Below are positions 18,519 to 27,026 of a DNA stretch of 53,090 bases, piece after piece (position 1 is the stretch's first letter; each line of letters opens with the position of its first letter). Source of the stretch: Chloroflexota bacterium (GTDB lineage: Bacteria > Chloroflexota > FW602-bin22 > JACPRP01); contig JACQUC010000120.1 in NCBI GenBank assembly GCA_016210495.1, positions 1 through 53,090 on the forward strand. Direction: 5' to 3'. The notes beneath the pieces are model-generated. The model was not told the DNA's origin. It saw only the letters and a program-made list of their open reading frames with translations, and made no database searches. Made by a program: the position numbers and the translations under genes.

Positions 18519-18564
18519 TCCGCCTCCGATGCTCTTGGCCACGGTGGGATCGGTCTGTGACTCC

Positions 18565-19179
18565 TCAACTGATCTGGGCTTGTGCGTTTGCGATGCCGGC
18601 CAGCACCTCTTCTGCGGCTCTAACACGGGACATGATGGGGAACTGCTTCGTCAGGAAGAACTCATTGATCTCTTCCGAATTCGAAGCGACGCAATCGCTG
18701 ACGATGATGGTGTTGTAGTCACGATCCAAAGCGTCTGCGGTGGTGTAGAAAACCGAGCAATTGATGAGTACGCCAACCACGATGAGGGTGCGTACGCCCA
18801 GACACCTCAGCCTGATATCGTAGTCCGTGTTGTAGAACGTTGAGTACCTGTTGGAGATGACGAGGTGGTCTGTCGGTCCAGGCTTAATCCCGTCCATAAA
18901 CTCGGCCCCAGGAGTGCCTTCGATGAGGAATCTGACGGTGTCAGGAGCGTCAGAGTCAGGGACGAACACCTCCATCATATCGGGCCGCTTGATATGGGCA
19001 ACCCAGATCACCGGCATTCCGGCGCGGCGCGCCGCAGCGATCAAGCTTGCGACCTTGGGGATGGTGTTGTTCCTTTCTAACTGCTTCGCCAGGGTGTCCG
19101 GCTTGAACCACGCCCAGTCGTTCTGGAGCTTGTGCACGATCAGCGCAGTCGTCTTGGGATCAATCTCGGTCAGCTTCAT
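18565..19179 (-). CDS. Isochorismatase-fold protein without the usual catalytic triad, copy 3 (204 aa)
   Basis: Start ATG 19177-19179. Same fold as the other copies. Strand 1 is IVHKLQNDW (canonical Asp replaced by Lys), the segment before the conserved aromatic is ISNRYSTFYNTDYD (canonical Lys replaced by Ser), and the nucleophile strand reads GVLINCSVF, where Ser occupies the Cys position and a Cys sits one residue earlier. This is the only copy with a nearby alternative Cys. It is the first gene of the permease/SBP operon that follows. Confidence 0.9.
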   Translation of the reverse strand: MKLTEIDPKTTALIVHKLQNDWAWFKPDTLAKQLERNNTIPKVASLIAAARRAGMPVIWVAHIKRPDMMEVFVPDSDAPDTVRFLIEGTPGAEFMDGIKPGPTDHLVISNRYSTFYNTDYDIRLRCLGVRTLIVVGVLINCSVFYTTADALDRDYNTIIVSDCVASNSEEINEFFLTKQFPIMSRVRAAEEVLAGIANAQAQIS

Positions 19180-19292
19180 TACCAGTTTACCCCTTTCTTA
19201 AACGTGTTCTCTTGTTGCCCGCGCCCCTGCTGGGCGCTAATACTCCCCCGACGAAGAGGACGGCTCCGCGCACCGTGGCGGGATCGAAGGCT

Positions 19293-21137
19293 TCACCAGA
19301 TGTCGTCGGCCACAGAGGCAAGACCCAGGCATTCCAACGTCTCCCTCAGTGGCTTCCCTGTCTCGGCGTCCCAGCCCATCAGCCCATAGTAGTGTTCCAG
19401 CATCTGCTCCCAATGGGGCATGATCCAGGCGCCCGCAAACGCGCCGTCCGCGAGCACAGAGCCGTATCGTTCCGACGGATAGTCCATGTCTCGCGTGATG
19501 CCACACAGGATGTTGTAGGCTTTTGTCAGGTTAACGATCCTCAATCCTACTCGTTTTGCTTCTTCTGGCGTGAAGTCCCATCCCGTGACGGCGCGCACAG
19601 CCTCGGCCTCGAGCGCCGTGTTGATCCTGGTGTTGAAGCGGCAGGTGCCGAGTGAATCGTCAAACGACATCACGCCCTTGGTCAAAGCAGTAGCCTGCGC
19701 CACCTCCATCGGACTCCCCGGTTTGGCGCCCACTTTGGGGTCCATCAGGGTATAGGTGGTCTCGATCGTGCCTGTGCCGGACACGGCCGTATCGAAAAGC
19801 TCGCCCCAGACGGTCCTGTGGTCGTGGCCCCTGGGGCTGTTGCCCTTTTTGGTGTAGATAGCGCACCTGGCAGCCTCGCCCCCGATCCGCTGTGATGCTC
19901 TGGCGACGCCTTCGGCCAGCAGATCGCCAAAGCCTTGGCGGTGAGCAGTCGCGTGCAGCAACTGCCGCACCGCCTCGACGTTGCCCCACGTCATTGCCAA
20001 ACGATCTGTGTCTTCCTTGGAGAGGTACCCCTTCTCGTAGCATTCGATCACCCATCCCACAAGCCAGCCGGCCTCGTTGTTTTCCAGACCAAGTCGATCC
20101 GTCAGGGCCGCCAGCATCGCGGCGCCGGAAGCGTCTTTGTTGCCTATCACCGGCCCCCACGCGGCCATCTGCTCGTATTCCGGCTCTTCGATCTCCAGGC
20201 CGGCGTAAGGTCCCTCGGCAATGGTCATCATCGTGCTGTGCTCGGCGGAGCACGCCCAGCAAGGGTTTGGCCTCGGCTCGAGGCGCACGCGCAGATAGCC
20301 ATCCCCGAACCGCGCCAGTTGCTCTTCGGAGATGTCCCACAAACTAGTGGTATAGTTCTTCACGGGCAGGATGCCGTTCTTGGCGGTCTGTAGTCGGCAA
20401 ACGCCCCCCACGGTGCCCCGCCAGCCCTTGGTGTTCCCCCGGAATTCGGCGGCCACCGCCGTGAGGCTCTTCTTGTCTTTGACGGGCACACGCCTGGGGC
20501 CTTTGGCAACCGCTATCGCCTTGAGCCGCTTGGAACCCAATACCGCCCCGGGGCCGTTGTGGGACATCGAATGGCCCTTATCGACGAACACGCCCGCGAA
20601 GTTGACCAGATGCTCTCCCGCGGGGCCGATGGATGCCACGCTCATCTCGGTCTCTTTCTTGCCGTAAGACCTCCTGATCTCGTCGCCTGTCTCATAGGTG
20701 TCCAGCCCGAGCAGATGGCTGGCGTCCTTCAACTCCGCTCTCCCCGCATCGATGTGCAGGTAGAGCCATCTCTTGCCGATGCCCTGAATAATCAGACCAT
20801 CGTAGCCCGAGAACTTCATGAAGGCGCCAAAGCGGCCGTTGGCCTGCGTCGACGTACAGCCGTTGGTCAGGGCACCTTTCGTCACCAGGCAAACAGTGCC
20901 AGAGCCCGGAACAATCGTGCCCCCGAGCGGTCCGGAGGCGATTATGACCCTGTTCTCGGGGTCTGACCATCGAATCGCAGAAGGCACCTCGTCGTACAGA
21001 ATCCTGGCCCCGATGCCCTGTCCTCCGACGTAGCTTCTCAGCACCTCTTCGTCGACCAGTACGTCTGAGAGCGCCTCGGCGGTGAGATCAACCCTGAGGA
21101 GCTTGCCGGCATAGCCGCCAACCTGCGATTCCAACAT
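19293..21137 (-). CDS. Aldehyde ferredoxin oxidoreductase family protein with a CxxCxxxH cluster motif (614 aa)
   Basis: Tungsten- or molybdenum-bispterin enzyme that oxidises aldehydes to acids, or reduces acids at low potential, with an iron-sulfur cluster. N-terminal GGYAGKLLRVDL and YVGGQGIGARILYDE are typical, as are GPLGGTIVPGSG (pterin region) and KGPRRVPVKD. The cluster motif is Cys293-x2-Cys296-x3-His300 instead of the usual third Cys, with the fourth ligand Cys499 (SLGTCRFN). The length is typical. ATG 21135-21137 overlaps the small gene upstream by about 50 bases, so translation may be coupled. The physiological electron acceptor and aldehyde are unknown; aldehydes could come from the deaminating flavoenzymes in the window. 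Confidence 0.93.
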   Translation of the reverse strand: MLESQVGGYAGKLLRVDLTAEALSDVLVDEEVLRSYVGGQGIGARILYDEVPSAIRWSDPENRVIIASGPLGGTIVPGSGTVCLVTKGALTNGCTSTQANGRFGAFMKFSGYDGLIIQGIGKRWLYLHIDAGRAELKDASHLLGLDTYETGDEIRRSYGKKETEMSVASIGPAGEHLVNFAGVFVDKGHSMSHNGPGAVLGSKRLKAIAVAKGPRRVPVKDKKSLTAVAAEFRGNTKGWRGTVGGVCRLQTAKNGILPVKNYTTSLWDISEEQLARFGDGYLRVRLEPRPNPCWACSAEHSTMMTIAEGPYAGLEIEEPEYEQMAAWGPVIGNKDASGAAMLAALTDRLGLENNEAGWLVGWVIECYEKGYLSKEDTDRLAMTWGNVEAVRQLLHATAHRQGFGDLLAEGVARASQRIGGEAARCAIYTKKGNSPRGHDHRTVWGELFDTAVSGTGTIETTYTLMDPKVGAKPGSPMEVAQATALTKGVMSFDDSLGTCRFNTRINTALEAEAVRAVTGWDFTPEEAKRVGLRIVNLTKAYNILCGITRDMDYPSERYGSVLADGAFAGAWIMPHWEQMLEHYYGLMGWDAETGKPLRETLECLGLASVADDIW

Positions 21138-21375
21138 CGCCTCCCATCATCATCGGTACCAGTGTGATCGTGTCCAGGCCGGCGTCGAAGACGAAGACCT
21201 GACTCGTCTTGCCGCCTGCTTCGCCAAGGCCGACCCAGCCCTTGCGAATATAGTAGTCAAAGACCTTTTCCGCCTCGGCCACCTGAGCCGCGTTTTCGCT
21301 GTCCCACGAAAGCCGGCGATCTCCGCCGATGTCATCCCCGGGCATCACCGTGGCAGAAACGCCAAATATCCTCAT
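21088..21375 (-). CDS. Small conserved-looking protein upstream of AOR (95 aa), unknown
   Basis: Begins MRIFGVSATVMPGDD, with an acidic loop, a WDSENAAQVAEAEKVFDYYI helix and a C-terminal hydrophobic stretch (ITLVPMMMGGD). No cysteine cluster and no MoaD-like GG terminus, so it is not the usual ferredoxin or sulfur-carrier partner of AOR enzymes. Its 3' end overlaps the AOR start. ATG 21373-21375 is chosen; a GTG three codons upstream is equally possible. Confidence 0.6.
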   Translation of the reverse strand: MRIFGVSATVMPGDDIGGDRRLSWDSENAAQVAEAEKVFDYYIRKGWVGLGEAGGKTSQVFVFDAGLDTITLVPMMMGGDVGIAGWRLCRQAPQG

Positions 21376-21526
21376 CTCACCCACAGGCCCAGTGCTTCTC
21401 CCAGCATCCTGGGGAGGAAGATATCACTTGGGGCACAGCTTGGGAACGTGCTTAGGCCCTAGTACCGATGTCACCTTGCTGTACCAATGGACGCGGACGA
21501 GAGCACCTGCGGGCACGGCGGCACCA

Positions 21527-22219
21527 CTAGTCAAGATCCAACACCGAGAGCCAGCCGTTCTTTAGCGCCTGCGCTATGGCCTGGCTGCGGGAGTTGACGG
21601 CCATCTTGGAGAATATGTTGGTCAGGTAGCCTTTCACCGTGCGGGTGTTCATGCCGAGCTGCAGGGCGATATCCTTGTTGCTCATCCCGCGCGCCGCCAG
21701 CTTAAGCAGTGCAATCTCGCGCGGGGTTAGCTGTTCACCAGACCCCAGTCTGATGGGCTTGACCAGGTGTGAGGCGATGTGTTCCAGCAATCGCCTGGCC
21801 ATATTCCGTTCGAGAACGAAATTGCCGGTGAGGACCGAGCGAATACCCCCTACAAGATCGTCCTTGCTCACTGTTTTCAGAAGGTAACCCTCCGCGCCTG
21901 CCTCCAGCAAACTGAAGATATGCTCGTCCTTGGCACTGGCGGTCAGGACCAGCACCGCAATCTGGGGCTCTTTCAGCTTGATCTGTTTCGTCGCCTCCAG
22001 GCCATTGAGCTTCGGCATGTCCACGTCGATGAGCATAACGTCGGGCTTGAGGACCGATGCCAGTCTCACCGCTTCCTCGCCGTCCGCTGCTTCGCCGACG
22101 ACCGTGAAACCCTTTTCCCGCCTCAAGAACTGCCTGATGCCTTCCCGAGACATTGGATGGTCGTCGACGACTAGCACACTTATGTTACGTGTCGGCTGGC
22201 CGTTATTGGTCGTGTTCAC
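21527..22219 (-). CDS. NarL/LuxR-family response regulator 1 (230 aa)
   Basis: Two-component transcription regulator. The receiver domain (residues ~14-130) has VVDDHP acidic residues, the phospho-acceptor Asp in LIDVDMPKLNG and the LTASAKDEH Thr/Lys region. The C-terminal HTH has LTPREIALLKLAARGMS and NTRTVKGYLTNIF. GTG 22217-22219 has AAAGGAG six bases upstream. A strong promoter lies 60 bases upstream, overlapping one for the divergent isochorismatase-fold gene. No sensor kinase gene is in the window. Similar to the regulator at 27475. Confidence 0.93.
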   Translation of the reverse strand: MNTTNNGQPTRNISVLVVDDHPMSREGIRQFLRREKGFTVVGEAADGEEAVRLASVLKPDVMLIDVDMPKLNGLEATKQIKLKEPQIAVLVLTASAKDEHIFSLLEAGAEGYLLKTVSKDDLVGGIRSVLTGNFVLERNMARRLLEHIASHLVKPIRLGSGEQLTPREIALLKLAARGMSNKDIALQLGMNTRTVKGYLTNIFSKMAVNSRSQAIAQALKNGWLSVLDLD

Positions 22220-22278
22220 GCCCGACTCCTTTGCAAGCACGCGACGTCGGTCCCCGGCGCGCTAGCCGGTCGTGTTGC

Positions 22279-22307
22279 AGTATAACAAGTTGTGAATCAG
22301 TTGACAA
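22279..22307 (-). promoter_or_regulatory. Sigma-70-type promoter for response regulator 1
   Basis: On the minus strand TTGTCA (22307-22302), 17-base spacer, TATACT (22284-22279): five of six consensus bases in both boxes at ideal spacing, about 60 bases from the GTG start. Confidence 0.65.
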
Positions 22308-22330
22308 CATGTCCCGTACGACAGTACATT
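22301..22330 (+). promoter_or_regulatory. Possible divergent promoter for the 22569 operon
   Basis: A perfect TTGACA (22301-22306) and TACATT (22325-22330) with 18-base spacing. Its -35 overlaps the -35 of the minus-strand promoter in the near-palindrome GTTGACAAC, so only one polymerase could bind at a time. Confidence 0.4.
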
Positions 22331-22430
22331 ATCCGCTGTCCCAAAGTACCGCGAATTCCCATTGGTTCTAGGGCTTGAGCCTATTGCTTCAACGGCGCAA
22401 TAATGTTACGGTCTAGTCGTGGCGGTCTGA

Positions 22431-22516
22431 ACCGCAGATTAAGCAGATTAACGGATTCCGCAGATACCATTGATCGGGTAATCTGGGCAATCCCGTAGTC
22501 TGCGTCACTCTGCGGT
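22431..22516. repeat. CAGATTA-type imperfect inverted repeat
   Basis: ACCGCAGATTAAGCAGATTA at the left and TAATCTGGG, then GTCTGCG and TCTGCGGT at the right form a long degenerate hairpin in the leader of the 22569 gene. The 349-base gap 22220-22568 holds only this and the two promoters. Confidence 0.65.
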
Positions 22517-22568
22517 CCGGACAGGGGCGTGGCAAACTCATATCAACTAGCAACCGAGGAGGATAGAG

Positions 22569-23174
22569 ATGGCTGACACGAAAATGAATCCGAAGACGAC
22601 GGCGCTCATCGTGAACAAAATGCAGAACGACTGGATCACGTTTAAGCAGGACAACCTGGTTAAGGTGATGGAGCAGAACAACGTTATCCCGAACATTCGG
22701 AGGCTGATGGCGGCGTGTCGTGCCGCGGGTATACCGGTGATTTCTGTTGGCCATCTCAAGCGGCCTGACGGCCAGGACCAGTTCGCCTACGAGTCCGACA
22801 ACAAGGACCACATCAAGTTTCTGCAGGAGGGGGAGCCGGGCGCCGAGTTTATGGAGGCATTGAAGCCTCTTCCCAACGAGCACGTCGTGTGGTCGCGCCG
22901 GTACTCGGGATTCTTCAATACCGACCTCGAGCTGCGGCTCAAGTGCCTACGCATCGATACCCTGATTCTTACCGGGGTGCTCACCAACGTTTCCGTCGCC
23001 ATCACCGTGTTCGATGCTTTCAACCGTGACCTTGACACCATCGTCGTCAAAGACGGCTGTGGCGCAAACACGCACGAGCTTAACGACTTCTTCATGGCCA
23101 AGGTGTTCCCGGTGTCATCCCAGGTCAGAACCACGGAGGAGATACTGGCCGCGATAGGGGCTGGCGCGAAGTAG
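22569..23174 (+). CDS. Isochorismatase-fold protein without the usual catalytic triad, copy 4 (201 aa)
   Basis: ATG 22569 after GAGGAGGATAG. Segments: IVNKMQNDW (canonical Asp replaced by Lys), WSRRYSGFFNTDLE (canonical Lys replaced by Ser) and TGVLTNVSVAIT (canonical Cys replaced by Ser). The later VVKDGCG differs from the SDC of the other copies. It heads the plus-strand gene set running through the saccharopine-dehydrogenase-like, decarboxylase-like and FAD proteins, so it is probably part of their pathway. Confidence 0.9.
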   Translation: MADTKMNPKTTALIVNKMQNDWITFKQDNLVKVMEQNNVIPNIRRLMAACRAAGIPVISVGHLKRPDGQDQFAYESDNKDHIKFLQEGEPGAEFMEALKPLPNEHVVWSRRYSGFFNTDLELRLKCLRIDTLILTGVLTNVSVAITVFDAFNRDLDTIVVKDGCGANTHELNDFFMAKVFPVSSQVRTTEEILAAIGAGAK

Positions 23175-23221
23175 GGCTGGCAGCCCGTGTGGTAGGGGCT
23201 TGTCGCATGCTTCGGGCTGAG

Positions 23222-23315
23222 CCCCACCCCACCCCGGGCGGACAGAGACGTCCGCCCCTACGGATGGTATTTCGCACCGGGAACTAGTCCGTAGTGCAGG
23301 GGCTTGTCCCCTGCT
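23222..23315. repeat. Two GC-rich palindromes flanking a GTGCGAAAT-type motif
   Basis: GGGCGGACAGAGACGTCCGCCC (about 23237-23258) and GCAGGGGCTTGTCCCCTGC (23297-23315) flank TATTTCGCACCGGGAACTAGT, an inverted relative of the motif found at 15131-15347. It lies in the 187-base gap before the next gene. Confidence 0.6.
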
Positions 23316-23361
23316 TGGGCCTGAGCCCGGAGAGAGTCAAGGAGGATTAGCAAACCAGATT

Positions 23362-24513
23362 ATGGCAAGAACAGTGATGCTAATGGGGATGGGGGCGCTT
23401 GGTGCAGCGGCCCTGGAGATACTGGCCCGCAGCGAGGGCGTCGACCGACTGGTATGCAGTGACGTCAACGAAGAGCTTGGCGTCTTCAAAATGGATTGCG
23501 CGGCGGTCGGTTCCGCGCTTCAGGGCTTCAACAAGAGGTTCGAGTTTCGGCGGGCCGACGTCACCGATATCGACGGCACGGCCAGATTGCTGCAAGAGAT
23601 CAAGCCAGACGTCATCCTCTGCTCCACGGTGACCGAACAAAGGCGCCATTTCCGTAAGCTCCCTTTACCCGAGGATGTGCGGGAGAGGCTCAACGCCGCC
23701 GGGACGGCTGGATGGATAGCCTGGAATCTGCTGCTGCCGGGCAAGTTCATTCAGTCCGTGATCAAATCGGGCATTCAGACGCACGTAGTCAACTCGTCCT
23801 ATCCGGATGCGGTGAACGCAGCGCTGTGGAAGCGGTTTGGCTTTGGTCCGACCGTCGGTGCGGGCAACATCGCCCGCATCGTAGGCAACATCGCCAAGCA
23901 CGTGAGCACGGTTGAAGACGTGCCCGTGCAGGACATAACAGTTTGTATGGTCGTAGCAATCGGCGTCATTACGCACGGCGCTCGATCCGGCGTCCCCTTC
24001 TTCCTGAGGATACTCTTGCAAGATCGCGACATAACCGAGAAGTTCGACATCCCGTGGCTCGTCGACGACTGTCTTTCCAGCCCGCGCAAAAAAGTGGGCG
24101 TTGCCAATCCCGACGCATCCTCGATATTGCTCGGCACCCTGTTCGCCAGAAACGTGCTTGCCATCGCCATGGATAGCAACGAATACGTCCATGCCCCCGG
24201 ACCCAACGGGCTATTGGGGGGTTACCCCACGCGCCTGGGAGCCAAGGGGGCACAGATCGTTCTGCCTCAGGGAATCACTATGGAGCGCGCTATCGCTATG
24301 AACGAGGAGGGTATGAGGCTGGCAGGCATCGCCCGGATCGAAGGAGACGGGACTGTCGTTCTCGGCGACAAGACCTACTACGCGATGAAGGAGTTGGGCT
24401 ACGACTGCAAAGAGCTTCCGTTCGACGAGTTGGAAACAAGGTGTGCGCAATTGCAGAAGCTGAGCCGTCGGCTACTGGCCCTGGGTGAAGCTCAGCAGGC
24501 TGGTGGGGGCTAG
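23362..24513 (+). CDS. Saccharopine dehydrogenase-like NAD(P)-binding protein, copy 1 (383 aa)
   Basis: An N-terminal Rossmann fold begins MARTVMLMGMGALGAAALE (GxGxxG variant) followed by an acidic strand end (CSDVNEE) and DVTDIDGTARLLQEIKPDVIL, the layout of saccharopine dehydrogenase / carboxynorspermidine-type reductases. The C-terminal half is less familiar: NSSYPDAVNAALWKRFGFGP, GARSGVPFFLRILLQDRDI, and HAPGPNGLLGGYPTRLG. It may be an imine or amino-acid dehydrogenase. The paralogue at 40635 shares all these landmarks. The decarboxylase-like gene follows 9 bases later. Confidence 0.75.
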   Translation: MARTVMLMGMGALGAAALEILARSEGVDRLVCSDVNEELGVFKMDCAAVGSALQGFNKRFEFRRADVTDIDGTARLLQEIKPDVILCSTVTEQRRHFRKLPLPEDVRERLNAAGTAGWIAWNLLLPGKFIQSVIKSGIQTHVVNSSYPDAVNAALWKRFGFGPTVGAGNIARIVGNIAKHVSTVEDVPVQDITVCMVVAIGVITHGARSGVPFFLRILLQDRDITEKFDIPWLVDDCLSSPRKKVGVANPDASSILLGTLFARNVLAIAMDSNEYVHAPGPNGLLGGYPTRLGAKGAQIVLPQGITMERAIAMNEEGMRLAGIARIEGDGTVVLGDKTYYAMKELGYDCKELPFDELETRCAQLQKLSRRLLALGEAQQAGGG

Positions 24514-24522
24514 GGGGATCGT

Positions 24523-25281
24523 ATGCAGGGAATACACTTCAGGAATATGCCCGTCGTCAGGCTCGGGGTGCTCGTGCCGTCGGTGAACGCCATCATCGAG
24601 CCGGATATGTACAAGATGGCGCCAGACGGCGTTACCGTGCACTTCGAAAGGCTGGTGGGCCCTTCGGCGGATAGAGACCCCTTCTCCGATAGGGAGGCGT
24701 TGGCGCGCCGCTTCCGGCAAACTGGCGAATACGCGGTCAAAGCGGCGCAGGTGCTGGCGATCATCGAGCCCAAGGTCATCGCCTTTGGCTTCACCTCCGG
24801 GTCCTTCTACTTCGGGATCGACTATGACAAAGACCTGATCAAGAATATCGAGGCGTCGACGAATATACGTGCCATCACCACCTCGACGGCAGCGGTGACG
24901 GCCCTCGACGAGCTGGGGCTGAAGAGGATCTGTTTGATAACGCCCTATCCGGAGCACGTGACGGCCAAGGCCAGGGAGTTCCTCGAGGCCAGCGGCTTCG
25001 AGGTACCCGTCGCCGAGCATCTGGACATATCGCCCGTGGACCTTCACGAGCAGCCACCGGAGGTGGCTTACGAGCTGGCGGTGGCGGCCTACAGGAAGGG
25101 CTGCGATGGAGTGTTCTGCAGTTGCACAGCCTTCCGCACGGTCGAGATCATCGATAGGGTGGAGAGGGAGCTGGGAGTGCCGATGGTCAGCGCCAATCAG
25201 GCCACCATGTGGCTGCTGCTGAGGGAAGCTGGGGTTCGGAAGCCAATCGCCGGCTACGGCGAGCTGCTGAAGCACCTGTGA
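24523..25281 (+). CDS. Arylmalonate decarboxylase / maleate isomerase family protein with one active-site Cys (252 aa)
   Basis: Same length and scaffold as the protein at 10834. The first catalytic loop reads FGFTSGSFYFG, so the first Cys is Phe; the second loop SCTAFRTVEIID keeps Cys. In this superfamily, having only the C-terminal Cys is the arrangement of arylmalonate decarboxylase (Gly in place of the first Cys), whereas isomerases and racemases need both. A decarboxylase-like reaction is therefore more likely than isomerisation; this is inference. ATG 24523 follows GGGGGA. Confidence 0.86.
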   Translation: MQGIHFRNMPVVRLGVLVPSVNAIIEPDMYKMAPDGVTVHFERLVGPSADRDPFSDREALARRFRQTGEYAVKAAQVLAIIEPKVIAFGFTSGSFYFGIDYDKDLIKNIEASTNIRAITTSTAAVTALDELGLKRICLITPYPEHVTAKAREFLEASGFEVPVAEHLDISPVDLHEQPPEVAYELAVAAYRKGCDGVFCSCTAFRTVEIIDRVERELGVPMVSANQATMWLLLREAGVRKPIAGYGELLKHL

Positions 25282-25468
25282 TGCCCGACCTGGGGCGGGG
25301 TTCGGGGCGGGGTTCCGTAGCCGCACCCTTCAGGGTGCGCGTACCCCCGCGCCTGCCTGAGGACGCTCTTTCAATTGGCCACGTTACCGATGAATCACGC
25401 ATCTCGGCACACGAACGGCCACGCGTCCGCCTCAGGCGGACGGCTACAAGTGGCAGGAGGAGACCACT

Positions 25469-26941
25469 ATGCCAGAGGGGATTCCCGATAGGTACGACAC
25501 AGAAACCGACGTCGTGGTCGTCGGCTACGGCGCGGCCGGCGCGGCCGCGGCCATAACCGCCAGCGACCTTGGTGCAAGCGTGCTGCTGCTGGAGAAGATG
25601 CCCGTGGCTGGAGGCAACTCGCGCCTGGGTGGCGCCAACATCATCATCCCTAGGGATACTCGGTTTGCCGACTACCTGGAACGGCTTTCCTTCAAGACCA
25701 CCGAGCGTGAGATAATTGACGTCTTCGTGGCCGAGGCGCTCAAGCACGAGGAGTGGATCAAGCAGATGGGGGGCGAGCTCGAGATCTGGAAGCTGGAGCA
25801 GATGGGAGTCCCTTACATGATGAAGGACGATCGCATCAGCTTCCCTGGCGTCCCTGGCGCCGAGAACACGGCCCGATACCATCTCAAGGGCAACAAACCC
25901 GAGCTGTATTCCGGCCAGCGATTATGGGAGCTCGTCTCCGGCAACGTCGAACGCCGCAACATAGAGGTTATGCTGCGTACCCCGGCCAAAGAGCTGATCA
26001 GGAATCACGCCGGTGAGGTGGTGGGTGTCGGAGCCGAGTCGGCGGGCCGCAAGCTTGCGATTAAGGCCAGGAAAGGGGTGATCCTCACCTGTGGCGGTTA
26101 CGAGAATAACGACGCGCTGAAGTGGGACTTCCTTCCTCTGAAAGGAGTCAAGTTCATCGGTAACCCGGGGAACACCGGCGATGGCATCAGGATGGTGCAG
26201 CGAATCGGCGGAGACATATGGCACATGACCCGTATGGCCTGCTATATTGGCTACCAGGCGCCTGGGTATGAAGCGGCCTTCTCCATATTCTTCTTTGGGC
26301 TGGGCTTCATCTTTGTCGATAGATACGGCAAGAGGTTCGTCGACGAGACCAACATCGATGCACACGAGTACAATGTGTCGCTGTCCTATTTCGATCGCGA
26401 GCACGTGGAGTTCCCACGCATTCCCTTCTGGGCGGTCTTCGACGAGGACATCATCAGGCACGGCCCCATGAACCTCGGGCGGTCCGGCTCCAATAAGGAC
26501 TACTACAAATGGAGCCTGGACAACAAGGAAGAGATCAAGAAGGGCTGGATTCTCAAAGCCAAGAACGCCCGCGAGCTGGCCAAGGTGACGTCGATGGACG
26601 AAGCGACGATCGAGAATACCATCACCCGCTTCAACGAGTACTCCAGAGCGGGCAAGGATCCGGAGTTCGGCCGAGCCAAGATCAACCTCAAAGCCATCGA
26701 AAGCCCCTTCTATGCCATCCGGCTCTGGCCGGCTTTGCTGAACACCCAGGGAGGGCCGCGCCGTGACAAGGAGGCCAGAGTACTGGACGTGGATGGCAAC
26801 CCAATACCCAGGCTCTACGCAGCCGGCGAGCTGGGATCGATCTGGGGCTTTCTATACCAGACGGCGTGCAACATCTCGGAGTGTCTAGCCTTTGGTCGCA
26901 TAGCCGGGCGCAACGCGGCGGGAAATCCCCCGCTTGGGTAG
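25469..26941 (+). CDS. FAD-dependent oxidoreductase, fumarate reductase/ketosteroid dehydrogenase-like, copy 1 (490 aa)
   Basis: FAD-binding domain: DVVVVGYGAAGAAAAITA near the N-terminus with LLLEKMPVAGGNSR after it, and a C-terminal RLYAAGELGSIWG motif closing the FAD site. The middle cap domain has NPGNTGDGIRM, also seen in fumarate-reductase flavoproteins. No covalent-heme or signal sequence, so it is cytoplasmic; it probably inserts or removes a C-C double bond or oxidises an alcohol. ATG 25469 has AGGAGGAG upstream. The paralogue at 42739 is equally long. The gap 25282-25468 before it has only short GC palindromes. Confidence 0.9.
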   Translation: MPEGIPDRYDTETDVVVVGYGAAGAAAAITASDLGASVLLLEKMPVAGGNSRLGGANIIIPRDTRFADYLERLSFKTTEREIIDVFVAEALKHEEWIKQMGGELEIWKLEQMGVPYMMKDDRISFPGVPGAENTARYHLKGNKPELYSGQRLWELVSGNVERRNIEVMLRTPAKELIRNHAGEVVGVGAESAGRKLAIKARKGVILTCGGYENNDALKWDFLPLKGVKFIGNPGNTGDGIRMVQRIGGDIWHMTRMACYIGYQAPGYEAAFSIFFFGLGFIFVDRYGKRFVDETNIDAHEYNVSLSYFDREHVEFPRIPFWAVFDEDIIRHGPMNLGRSGSNKDYYKWSLDNKEEIKKGWILKAKNARELAKVTSMDEATIENTITRFNEYSRAGKDPEFGRAKINLKAIESPFYAIRLWPALLNTQGGPRRDKEARVLDVDGNPIPRLYAAGELGSIWGFLYQTACNISECLAFGRIAGRNAAGNPPLG

Positions 26942-27026
26942 GGGCGAGGTCCCCTCGCGCCGGGCTAGGGCGCGACCCATTAGCCTATTTCGCGCAAGGT
27001 GCTAGCGTAGAGGGCGGTCAAAGCCT

